Below, one piece after another: positions 11,358 through 23,000 of a DNA stretch of 64,000 nucleotides; the first letter of the stretch is position 1; every line of letters begins with the position of its first letter. The notes beneath the pieces are model-generated. The model had not been told where the DNA came from and ran no database searches. It saw only the letters and a program-made list of their open reading frames with translations. The DNA is taken from positions 2,666,001-2,730,000 of the forward strand of contig JANATG010000004.1 in NCBI GenBank assembly GCA_029449235.1, written 5' to 3'. This DNA is from Linnemannia schmuckeri. Its lineage: Eukaryota > Mortierellomycota > Mortierellomycetes > Mortierellales > Mortierellaceae. The position numbers and the translations under genes were made by a program.

Positions 11358-14300
11358 ATGGTATCAAGACATAGCGCAAGAGACAACCAATGGTTGCACT
11401 CTTCCCCCTCCATGCCACAGCAGCAACATCAAAGACACCCACACCACCAACAACAGCAACAATACCAGTACCATTCTAGAGAAAACTCCATCAACTCATC
11501 CTCCACCAACAACAACAACTATTACCATCATTCAAAGTCTCACTCATACGCAGACCTCATTTCCTCACCTGGTCAACAACATCAGCACTCGCCCTCTTCC
11601 TTTCATAGCCACAACAACCACAGCTACACCAGTCGCATGTCTCCACAAGCACACTTTTCCTCCCCTGGAACGTATAAGGCTGAGAGTAACATGCTTTCGC
11701 ACCAAGTTTCTCTATTTGAAGGATCTCCAACTTTGGATTCCCGTCCTGGATATCATCATCAGCAGCAACATGGTGGTACTCAGTACCACCCTTCCTCCAG
11801 GCAACAGCAGCTGTACCACCAGCAAGTCCATAGTGGTGTGTTGGCTAAACCTCAGCAGCAGCGACCTCTTTCCAGCAACGCCAATAACAACAACAATGCC
11901 AAGCGACGGATACCAAAGGAAAAGGCGCCCAAGGGTGACCGAGAGGAGGTAAATAGCGAGAGGGAAAGAGGGAGATGAACGTATCTCTGTTTTTTTTGAT
12001 CCATGAAAAAAAGGAAAGGGGGAGGGAGAGGAGAAGAGATAGAAAGGGGGAGGCGCGAAGAAGAGGTAGGGGAAGGAAAGATAAAGGGAGAGGATTGTTA
12101 TGTGGATTGCTTGCTCAGCAAACAACATTGGACAACGTTTACATTATGGAGAAGAGGATTAGGGAAGAGCGAGAGGGCAAATCCAAGCACGGACGGATGG
12201 AAAATAGATATGATGGATGTGAAGAGAGGAGAGGAGCAGTGAAGGGAAGGGAGGAAAAGGGAGAAGCCCCTATTAAGGATGCAGGATTGAGTAGGGCATA
12301 ATATTACGGCCTACGTTTCATACCATGCACTCTATCAAACAAGCAAACCATCGTCAGCAACTCACAGAACGAGAGCACTGCCCATGGGCGACGTGCATTA
12401 TTTCTAATACTCTGGGATGACCCAGTTTATTTTCTACCAACTGAATTACTTGAACCTGACTGCTGACCTCCTCTTCTTTGTTATTTTTATCCTTCCTTCA
12501 TTGCGCTCAGGTGTGGCCGCCAGAAGTCGAAAGCGCATTCATGAAAGGTACCAATCGGGGTGTTTCTCGTTTTCTTTTCTTCTTCTTCATTTCTAAATAT
12601 GCCTCACCAAAAAAAAGGAGTAAGCATGCAAGAAAAAAAAATTAGGAGCATATTTTGTGTTCTAATCGTCATCATCTATTATGCATTTCTACTTTTTCAT
12701 ATCTCTATGCAGCGCTTGAAGTGCTACCGAAGCTAGGAAGACGCAAGGTGTTAGTGAACGGAAAGCCTTGTGGACGGAACGAGCTAATTGCCGACTTTAT
12801 CTACCAGGAGACGGGTAAAGTCCGCGATCGTAAGCAGGTCTCGTCGCATATCCAGGTCTTGAAGAATACTCGCAAGAATGATCCCGACTGTAAGTCTTTT
12901 TTTGCCTCCATTTGTTGTATTTTGTGGTTAGGATGTTTTTTTTCTAGGGTAGTGCATATGCATATGTATATGTGCACATTGTACAACCTGAGCTGACCAT
13001 TGTCAATCGGCCCTATTTGTTTTCGTCCAATCAAATCACTTAGTCATGAAGCTGTTGTTGGATAGTGGGGATGGAGATGAGGATATGGTGCCAGAGTCGA
13101 TCACCAATATCGGATACCTATCATCTTCTCAGAGTCCCAATGCGACACCTCAACTACAGAACGATCCTTTGGAGTCGACATTGTTTGACAACCGGGGCAT
13201 GCAACAACAGCACCTCTCACACGATCCATCGTCACCCTTGAGCGCACATCCTCATGGACAGGATGGCTACGGCAGCTACGCAGAGCCATTGACTACGTCA
13301 TCTAGTGCGTACTATCGTCAGCAGCAGCAGCAGCAGCAGCAGTTCCATGGATCGTCTTCAGGAATCAATGATCCAACTGCTTCGGACCATTTGTACGACG
13401 ACCAAACGTCTGTCACCACGCCGGATTCGGCAATTTCGCTGTCGTCGCAGCACAGCGTTCGGGAGCCGGCATTTCCGATGCTGGATTCATTGTCGAGTGA
13501 GCCTTTGCATTTGTCGAATACACATACTCCGATCGTCAGACAGAGAGATCTCTTCCGGTCACCCCCGCCAGCGCCCATGCATCATCATTACTCTCAACAC
13601 CCCCAGCAGCCTACTTATCCGTTATGGCCAACAGAGTTCCGGCTCTTTACGCAGTACCTTTCAGCTGAAAACAAGCACCACCATTTCAATCACGACTTTG
13701 GGACTTCTCCTATATCAGGTGGACAGATCCGTGACCTGGCGCGTTTACAGGATCTGAACCAAAACAGCTTCGGAACCATCAACATCCACAACCTCCCCTC
13801 CGAGAAGTTCCCGCACCTCTTGGATCTTTACCAAAAGGCCGCGTGCGAGTTCTTGTTGTTCAAGATTAGTATGAACTTGGACCTCGAGTTGGAGGGGGGT
13901 ACGTTTGAGAATTCGTGTTTGTTCGAGTCGAATGACCCCCATCGGACGGTTCGGTGTTCGACCTTGATTTATTCGTTTGGCGCCAAAGTTCTCGAGTCTA
14001 CCGAGATCAAGCAAGGAAATGGTGGTGCTGTTGTGATGACTGGACAGAAGTGTGGGATGGGGTTCCAGTTTGTGAACCAGTTCTTTACGGCGTTCTTGAA
14101 TGGGATCCGGACGCTGGGGACGTTGGATGAGGTGCAGGTGGCGTTGAGTAACCTGTCGATTGTGCAGATCTATGAGGAGGTTGATCCAGTTGCTGCGGCT
14201 GCTGGAGCAACTGGAGTTACAGGAGGAAATGGTATTGGTGGCGGAGGAGATAACGGAGGGTCGCCGTTGTTGGTGATGGCGTTCGAGTTTCAGCAGGGCG

Positions 14301-14365
14301 CTGGTAGTGTTATCCCTTATTTCGTCACTGAAGGGTCCGACATGCTCGACTCTCTTATGTGCTAG
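11358..14365 (+). CDS. TEA/ATTS-domain transcription factor, TEAD-like
   Basis: Four exons: 11358-11948, 12511-12547, 12713-12889 and 13044-14365, joined in frame to 708 aa. Residues 1-195 are Gln/His/Asn/Ser-rich and disordered. The TEA DNA-binding domain spans about residues 197-268: EVWPPEVESAFMK, then GRRKVLVNGKPCGRNELIAD and RDRKQVSSHIQVLKNTRK, the hallmark recognition helix. The rest contains a polyQ run (13318-13344) and, from about residue 460, a conserved region with SCLFESNDPHRTVRCSTLIY, GFQFVNQFFTAFLNGIRTL and VALSNLSIVQIYEEV ... LLVMAFEFQ. The order and spacing of these resemble the YAP-binding domain of animal TEADs. Fungal relatives with only the TEA domain include AbaA and Tec1, which control development. 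The product is expected to be a nuclear DNA-binding regulator; its target and any co-activator are unknown. Confidence 0.88.
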
Positions 14366-15387
14366 TCTTTTATCGTTTTATTTTTCTTGCATTTCTTTCC
14401 TAGCATCCTTTTATTTTCGCTTTCGTAATAGAAACTACTTTTTCCGCGTCAGTAAATGTCCCATAATTTCGTTGGCGGAGTTCTGCGCGTGAGTGACGCG
14501 CTTCAAAAAAAAATATGTCTACGGTGGCTTACACTCTTCTCTTCACACTGAAAAAAATTTTCAGTCAGCAAAACATAAAAAGGTGCATCACGCTCACTCT
14601 TCCCTTTCTTCTTTCCTTCTCTTCATCCTTTTCCCCCACTTCTTTCCCTTCCACTTTTTCCCCTTCCCCTTCTTTGACCAAACAAACCTCCAAACCATCA
14701 AAAGGTAAAACATCTCCCTCCCTTATTCACACCTCCCTTCCGCCCTACAGCCAACTTGTTCAAGCACAACACTCTTCATTGTGTATTTTTTTTTATTATC
14801 TGATGATTCTTTTAAAGACATTTTGCACGTCAGTCCTAGTACCTCATGCAGACTTTCACATATACCCAAATTTCTGACATAAAAAAAAAAACCTACAAAA
14901 AGAGATTTTGAACAAACGTCTTATGGGCTTTTGTTTTGATACACATTTATCAAAAGTGCAAATTGATTAACGAATGTGTTTCTTTTTTGTTCTTTGGAAT
15001 TGTTTTCCTTAGGTTGCCTTCCTCTCTCTTTTCATACTGATCGATATCAGGATGGGTTTGTATTGTAGTGTAGTGAATGATGAACAGAAAAAAAAGAACA
15101 ATAAACACAATGCAAAAACAAACAACACATGTTCAAAAGCGCTGTTGATAGCAACCGCTGGTCTGAGGCTTGAATCCATGTGAAGAACGAGGAGAGGAAT
15201 TGAGCTAACAAAAAAAATGGAACGGAGACAAACAAATCATGCAAGTCACGAAACGGACATCGGCGTTGTACTTATCACGTGTAGTTCCAATGCTCAAAGT
15301 CAAAAACAAAATGTGGGTGCTTTTTGCGTTTCTTTATTTTCGCCATTATCCAGATAAAACAACAGGCTCGGGGACCTCTTGACTTTT
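14366..15387. other. Intergenic region between TEA factor and VPS16 (convergent)
   Basis: About 1 kb of AT-rich and polypyrimidine DNA holding the 3' UTRs of two convergent genes. Open frames here (for example 14515-14877 on the + strand) are CT-rich low-complexity translations. I see no gene. Confidence 0.6.
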
Positions 15388-18300
15388 TTATCGCGAGGAA
15401 GCCAGCTGAGATATGTAACCGTCGATCTGGCCTTGGATAACAGCGTTCGGGCACTTGTCCCGAATCTCACTAGAAAATACACATCAAAATAGAAATTAAC
15501 TAGTTAAAAAACAAAAGCAAACAGCAAACAGCAATAACGACAACATGTAGCGATCACATAGTTGACCACAACATACCGAAGAGTATCAAGGTCCTTCTGC
15601 AGGAAAGCCTGCTCACCAGCCTCCTGATAAGCCTCAATCTTCAAAAACAAACCCGCCCGGAGGTGAGCATCACACTTCAAGATATACTTGGCCGCCTCCC
15701 TGAATTGCATGGCCTTGACACACTCTTCCACAAACGGTTCATATCCAATTGGCGACTTCTTGGATTTCGCCAGAGTCGCAACACCATCCCAGTCACGAAT
15801 CTCGACCAAGGCGCGCAGTTTGATCCACCAGAACCGTTTGTCGGGCATCTTGAAGTCGCCTCGGATCTTAGTCGCCCGATTGCTCTGGTTGATCGTGATG
15901 AGTTTGTAGACTGTGCTGCTGATCGAGAGACCCGAGAATGGTTGAGAGTAGTCCTTCTCCAACTGCACCTGCGTCTGCAACAACTTGATGCTATCTTCAA
16001 TCGCCTATATCGATAACAAAAATAATATAAACGTTTCATTAGCGTCATAATACTTGCACGAGGAAAACGTTGTCTGCATCTCCCAAAAAGTACCTTGGCT
16101 TCAAAGGTGTGCTCTTTGTCGTCTTGGTAGAGACGGAGGGCGGCCTTGATCTTGTTCATCCGCTCAGTACTATCCTTTTGCCGGAAGCTCTCCATCAATG
16201 TCAGGTTGGCACGGTCAACAGTGCGATCATCCTGGTAATAAAAATCCTTGAGCAGCTCGGGGTCTTGTTGCTTGCAGTACGATTCCAAAAGATTGCATGC
16301 TAGTGGCTTGTTGTTGATGATCCTGAAGAACTCTCCCAACTGCAACTTGCGCTTCAAATGCAAAATCACATGGTACACTATCAAACTCGTGAAGGGAGAG
16401 GAAGATAAAAAATGAGTACTGCGAGGCATATTGGGTAAAAAAATGGATTCCTGAAGGAAGGGGATTATATAATTACCGAGGTCGGTGTCTCCACTCTCGA
16501 TAGCCTTGACAAGCGCGAGCTCGTCCTCCTGCATGCTCATTAACAACGGCACTTGGTCACCAGCTCTTGGTTCATAATCCAGTAACTATTCAAAAAAAAT
16601 ATATGCACAATTAGCATGTTAGTGACTTTACTCTCACGAACTTGTTGCAGCAGTTACAACCAGAAAGAAAAAGAGCTACAACTCACCATGGTGGCCAACT
16701 TAGACTGACCGGCTTTGTGAGCTGTCATTGCAATCTCCGAGTATGACAATCCAGGCTTATTTGCCAGCTTTTCTACAACCATCCTGCAGATGGTGTCTTC
16801 ATCATCGCTCGATTTCTTGATCTTGGAGCATGCCCAATGAATCAAGATCCGATCCGTGCGCATCTTCAAGTACTCGCAGATCCTGATTGCGAGTAAATAT
16901 TGGTGGCGGCTGATCAGTCTATCAATTAGCGCCTCGGGCGAAAGTCTCTGGAACCTACAAGTGCACGAAGGGGGAAAAGGGAATACGCATCTGTGTAAGT
17001 GCAGGATCAACGAGGCTACGACGGCGACAAAAAAAAAAGATTCCAGAGATGCTTACTGGGTATATGTCATGGGAATACCGATCTCGTAGTAACGGACGGC
17101 GTTCAAAACTCGAAGGACCTTGCACATCTCAACAAAGGAGTCAGCATTGTGGATCTCCAAGAAGCTCTTTCCGAACGAGGCAGCCTGCCATGAATTTATG
17201 CAAATATGAATATCCAGTTAGTACATACTCAGATGTCCAACCAAATGCGTTACTGATCCCAATGTACGACAGAAAGTACCTTCAAGAGCGAGCGTTGGTA
17301 TTGGTGAGAGATTTCGTGTCCTGCTGCCTCAATGCAGGCTTCAACCGCATCCGAGAGTTCCAGTCGGATGCTGCGAATATTTTCGTCCGCCTTTGGGCTC
17401 TTCTTCTATTCGGTATCAAAAATAATTACATTTATATTAAAGACTGTCCGGCGCCTGTATAGCAACACCTTGATGCTTGAAAAAAAAAAGGATGCCTTAC
17501 CTCAAAATGGTCCAACGCATCGTAGAGCATGGCTGCTGGTGCTGTTGATCCAATCTTGAAGATATTCTCCGTCGCGTCTAAAGTGGACAAGGGCACACAA
17601 ATGCGTCAGCTAAGAGAAGTACTATTGCCACTGTGGATGTCCGTGCAGTTGATGCTGTATTTACCTGGAACCTTTTGGAGGAACTCGCACTTGTCCATGC
17701 TAATGACGCGAACACCGTCGATCTCAGGAATTAAGAAAATGGCGTCGTCGTAGGTGTATCTATTAGATATCGGTGCCAAAGAAGATTCATGTTGTCACAA
17801 AGGTGTCGTGTGTTGCCGCCACGCAAACATGCGTCCTCGTCTGAAAGTCACGTCTTACTTGATCCAGTCTCCATAGGGTCCGACCATGAGAACAATCTTG
17901 TCCCAGTACAGCACAACTGAGTCCGTTCCGCACCTAGCAATGACGAATGTAAATAAATAGTATAAGCTGTATGTCCAAACTTCTGTTCATGCCGATGCAG
18001 ATAAACAAAGTTAGGCACTCACCAGACTAATTGCTGTGGGGGCACTTGCGACCGTGTTGCAAACTCTGAGAGATTCTTCTGGAAATCAGTAGAGACGACC
18101 CAAAGTTTGCCGTCCGCTGTGAAAAGAGCAAGGTATTTCCCGTCAGGTGAAATAGACATCTTTGAGAAAGGTCCTTGTTGCAAGCGCTATTCGTAAAAGT
18201 TGCCGATGTCCACAGTGATGTTATATGTCCTGCTTCTTTCCCCACATACATATATATAAAAACGTTCATGATCATGAAAACAAGGTAACATACCTCATCT

Positions 18301-19362
18301 CTGGCTTCGGTGGCATCAACAACAAGGATGGTTGAGTTGTGAGCAATCAGAACCTCGACGTGCCGACTGAGCGTGAACTTTGGTGGAACGACTGTCCAGC
18401 TGTGAGGTGGCTCATTGATGCCGGGATCTGCCAAGAAAAGTGGTCGTGGTTCGTCAAAATTGGTGATGGCAATCAGCTGGAAACTTCCTGTTAGCGCAAC
18501 AAGTCCCGTTCCCCAGAATTGTACGTCAATGACTCTGTTGTCCTTTGCGTCCTATTGAGTTCATTTGGCGCAATAAAGTGGTATAGTCAGCATAGAGAGT
18601 GAGCGGTAGAAGTTTATGTGAACAAACATGCACACGTGGCACGACACGAGAAGACGAGGAGGCAGATGCATACCTTGCCGAGCGAAAACTGTGTGTATTC
18701 TCCGAGAATATTGTACATGCGAACTGTGCCGTCCTCCAAAACGCAGAGCAGTTGCTCAGTCTCAGTCCAGCCCATTCCAACAATGTGCCCCTTGTCCCAC
18801 TATCAGAATGTGAATATGCAGCGTTGTTAGTGTGAAGTCCCGGTCCATGATTGCAACCGACGTAAGTAACGATAGCCAGAAAGTACGCCGGTCCGCACCT
18901 GAATTGTTTCCATGATCTTTCCTGATGATGTGTAAAGGTAGATGCTAGGCTTGATAGGCTGCTGTTTCTGCAGTAATAGTACTTTGCGGTCGTCGCGTAC
19001 AAGAGCTAAGTAGACACAGAGGACCAAGAGTGAGATTCTAGTTCAACATTTCCAGTTGCAGTTGCCCACGTCCAGTCCTGGAGAGTATCAAGCTGTGTTG
19101 TTACCGAGTGGTCCTCCAAAAGGTGCAGCGGCAATCATGTATTTGGACAGGTCTACTTGTTTCCAGAGCATGGTGTAGATTTCTTGCTTCCTACATGGTG
19201 AATGAGCAAGGCGGTAAGGGTGTGAGGGCTGGTTTACTTTTGAGGTTGTTTCAGGTACACAGCTACCATCCTTTTTCTTAAAGAGCGCAAAAGTGTCGTA
19301 GGTAGGCGTTACCTGTAGAACCTGTCATGGAGTTGAATCCAATCTGCTGTTGGTGGCGACAT
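15388..19362 (-). CDS. VPS16: VPS16, HOPS/CORVET core subunit
   Basis: Start ATG at 19360-19362 (MSPPTADWIQLHDRFYR), stop TAA at 15388-15390. Roughly a dozen or more exons are separated by 50-100-nt introns. The N-terminal half is the beta-propeller part; the C-terminal half matches the Vps16_C helical region: EALIDRLISRHQYLLAIRIC, YLKMRTDRILIHWACSKI, MVVEKLANKPGLSYSEIAMT, FYYQDDRTVDRANLTLMESF, and MPDKRFWWIKLRALVEIRDW then SPIGYEPFVEECV. The last exon adds EIRDKCPNAVIQGQIDGYIS. VPS16 is a core scaffold of the HOPS and CORVET complexes, which tether membranes during endosome/vacuole fusion. The gene is divergent from the nucleoporin gene at 20014 over about 650 bp. Confidence 0.92.
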
Positions 19363-19529
19363 GTTGTCCTTATGTTGACGGCAGTGGTCGGTCCCTGGTT
19401 CGGTGTGGTCGATGGAGTCGAAGGTGTCGTTCGAGGAGGTTTGGTTTGAAAGGGTCTTCAAGGCTGGCCGTTGGCTGCCCACCTGCCCACGCGAAAAGTG
19501 GCATCTGTGACGGCGAGCCGTGGCCTTTG

Positions 19530-19537
19530 TGACGTCA
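19530..19537. promoter_or_regulatory. Palindromic CRE (TGACGTCA) in bidirectional promoter
   Basis: A perfect 8-bp cAMP-response/ATF element lies 168 bp upstream of the VPS16 start codon and 477 bp upstream of the nucleoporin start codon, in the region shared by both divergent genes. bZIP proteins of the ATF/CREB type bind this palindrome. Function here is inferred from sequence only. Confidence 0.45.
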
Positions 19538-20013
19538 CCTGAGCGGGCCAGGATATTTTTTTTACACTAGTCCAGCACGCGTTTTTTCAAGAATTTTATT
19601 TTGCTTTGCTTTTTTGCTGATTAGTGAAAAAAGGATCACATCGCGTCAAACAACCTACTTTTCTCTTCTCTCCCTTCTTTCCCTTCTTTCCTTCTTCACA
19701 CTTCGACCGTCCCGTCTCATCAACCCAGGAGAGGCTACACTAAAGACCTCGCCGCTGACTGGACAACATAACATCAACCTGACACCATTCTTGATCCCGA
19801 CCCCCTCGACCAACAACTCAAGATCGCGTCAAATACACATTGCTTGTACAATCAGCACCATTGAACAAGGACTAAAAGGCGACTGATCGGTCCTTATTAC
19901 CATCACCAGGCGAGATCAGGTTGCGCGTCTGTGCATTAACAACAATCCCGCAAGCACAAAACCCTTCCTCCTTTACATCCCTCTTCTTCCCCTCCCCTTC
20001 GCTCCTCTTCAAC

Positions 20014-23000
20014 ATGGCGCAACGACCCATGGACGCAGACGCCACTGAGGCTCTCCTCAAGCTCGCCTCCAAGACAGTGGACGATCAGCTTGGCAGAGAG
20101 CAAAAGTACCCCGAGCTCATCGACTTTTTTAACACCGACTACTCGGCGACCTATGTGGCCCCTGCCGACCCTCGCCAGCAGATCCTTCGTCGCAAGCGTG
20201 CCATCAGCCTTCCGGATACGCTCTTTGAGCAATACAACTGTACGCCTTTTCAATTTCCTTTCGAGCATGGAGTTGTTTACTTATCAGAGGTGTAACTTTT
20301 TCAAACGACAAGGACAAGGACAAGGACCCCTAGCTGACAACTTTTAATTATTCGGATCTAGTGCTTGAGTGCCGCTGCTTCATGGGGTTGTTTCCGGAAA
20401 TTGGACGAGTCTGGATCACCATCGACCACCGCCTTTTCTTGTGGAACTATGCTGACGGGTAAGAATGGCTTGTGCAGGATGCTTTAGACCGCAAAGAGAG
20501 TTGTGGTTTTTGGATAAGACACATTTTGACTCTTTCACTACTACCGTTTCAACTTATTAGAGGACACTACGAGTCGTACGAGGAGCTGGATCAGATTATC
20601 GTCAACGTGGCTCTTGTCAGACCCAAGAAAGGTATGACGACATTACAGTGGACAGATCGACCATTCATAAAGCAGATGGTCATTGGCAGGAATGGTTGGT
20701 TAACATCGCCGACCTTTACTCACATACAATAACCATAGATACGTTTGACGACAAGGTGGAATACCTCCTCGTGATTGCGACCCCTATTGAGGTTCATCTC
20801 TTGGGAGTCTCTGTTGGTTCAGGATCGATCCCTCACACTCTTTACATAACCAACATGAGCGTACCTACCGATAATGTCCCTATCAAAAGCATAGTTGGAG
20901 CAGCTGATGGCAGGATCTTTATGAACGGCAATGACGGAAGGTTGTGGGAGATTGATTACCAGGCAGAGGAAGGCTGGTTTAGCAAGAAGTGCTCCAAGCG
21001 GGAAGTCATCGGAAGCCCACTCTCCTATTTCATCCCCACATTCTTGAGCAAGATCAGGGTAGACCCTATCGTTAAAGTTGTCCTGGACGAATCTCGACAG
21101 ACTATGTACGGTCTTACTGAGAACTCTAACATTGAGGTAAGGCTGTCCTCAGTGTTTCTGGAATTTCGAGGAAAAGCGACTTGAACTGATTTCGGTCTGC
21201 ATCATTGATATTCATGATATTTTTGTTTTTTCAATGACACATTATAGGTGATCAACCTTACGGGAGCAGTCCAGGCACGCTCAACTGTCAAGGCGGGATA
21301 CATCTTACAGGAGGCCAAGCGCAAGAGCAACCACAGCAGGGCTATGGATGAGAACTCTTTCAAGGTCGTTGATATTCACACCATTCCTTCGACAGAGTCC
21401 AAAGACGTTTCCCTTCTTGCGATCACATCTACCGGCTGCCGTCTGTACTTCGGACAGAAAGGAGCTCTTGACTACAACAGCCAACGGAACTTGGACCAAA
21501 CCTCTTCGGGACCCTATTTATTGCACGTACGCATCCCGCCAGCCTTCAACAACGCCCCCGAAGCCGTCCTTGGACCTCAGGGCCAGTACCGGATACATCA
21601 GTCCCTCTACAGCAATGGTGTCTTCCTGGCTGCACACTCGCTACATGATGCTGCCGATGCACTTATCGCCGCGGCACCAGAATCTGGACCTATCAACAAA
21701 GCATCTACTGCCAGCAAGGTATTCATCTTCGTCTTGAGGACACGTTATATTTGTCACACTGAAACAAAAAAAGCCAGGAGACCTTTTCTTACATATCTTT
21801 TTTTTTTGTAGACGATGGGAAGTACGTATATTCCAAGGCTGAGCGAGATCGCAATGATTGCAGGTTTGGACGGCAAGATTTGGGGCATGTCAGAGATTCC
21901 AGGAGTCGAGCACGCTGGCGCAATCGACCCTGCAATCGCAAGGAACGAGCTCGCTGTTCAGCTTTCTCGGTCCAGCAGAGAATATTTGGTCCTGACCAAC
22001 TCGGGCATCCAGGTCTTTGCCAAGCGTAGACCCATCGACACACTTCAGCAGCTTCTCCTTGACGCAAGATCTTCCGAGGCCGACTTGCTTGTCTTCTTTT
22101 CTCAGTAAGTTCTAACTCTGCAGGACAAACAAGTTGATATAGTTACTTTCTCCGAAATCTAACTCTATTTTCATACTCGTGTGTGACAGATACGGGCGCG
22201 TGGAGTCGTGTGCCATGTGCATTGCCATTATCTGCGGACACCCTGCGCTTTCACCCGTTGTTGCAGGAACGCAGTGTAAGTAATAGTCCAGCGTTTCCTT
22301 TACCAGGTTCCTGATTCGTGCATTATGTTTGTGATCACTGTTCTCACCTAAAAATCAACTCTGCTGCCTCACCTGGTAGACATGACTTCTCACTCAACAT
22401 CTGGCCCTATTGCGGCTCTGGCTGAGAGACTCTTGCTTCAGTGGGGTGGCAAGCGCAACCCAGCTGAGAAACCCGCCAACAACATTTCAAGCAACTTGGC
22501 AGGATCAGAACTTGGTCGCCCTGTCTCTCAGAGCAGTGTTGGACAGTACACCTATAGACATACAGCACTTAGCCTTTACTTGGCCCGCCTCCTCCGACCC
22601 ATCTGGAAGCGTAAGGTTCTCAAGGTCACTAACACCATCCGTGGCCTTGTTGACTCTGAGATCTCGGATCTTGTCCTCACAGCCGTGCAGAAGGATCTGT
22701 TTTCTCTTCGCGCCTTCTTGACTGGCAACATTGAACTTTTCACACCTCAGCCAATTGTCTCCTCCAATCCCCCTGGCGAGAAGGATCAGATTGAGATCGA
22801 GAACGCCAACGCAGAGACCAAGTCCTTAAAGGCTCAGTTGCTTCTCTTGACGCAGTGCATCGAGGGTATCGCCTTTGTGCTCTTCTTGGTCGACTCCAAG
22901 ATGTCCGAGACCGTTTCTAAGTATGCGAAGGTCCTTGTTTTATGTGTATATGATGTGCTATTATTAGCAATGACTATGATTCTAACTTCTGTTTGCTTCT

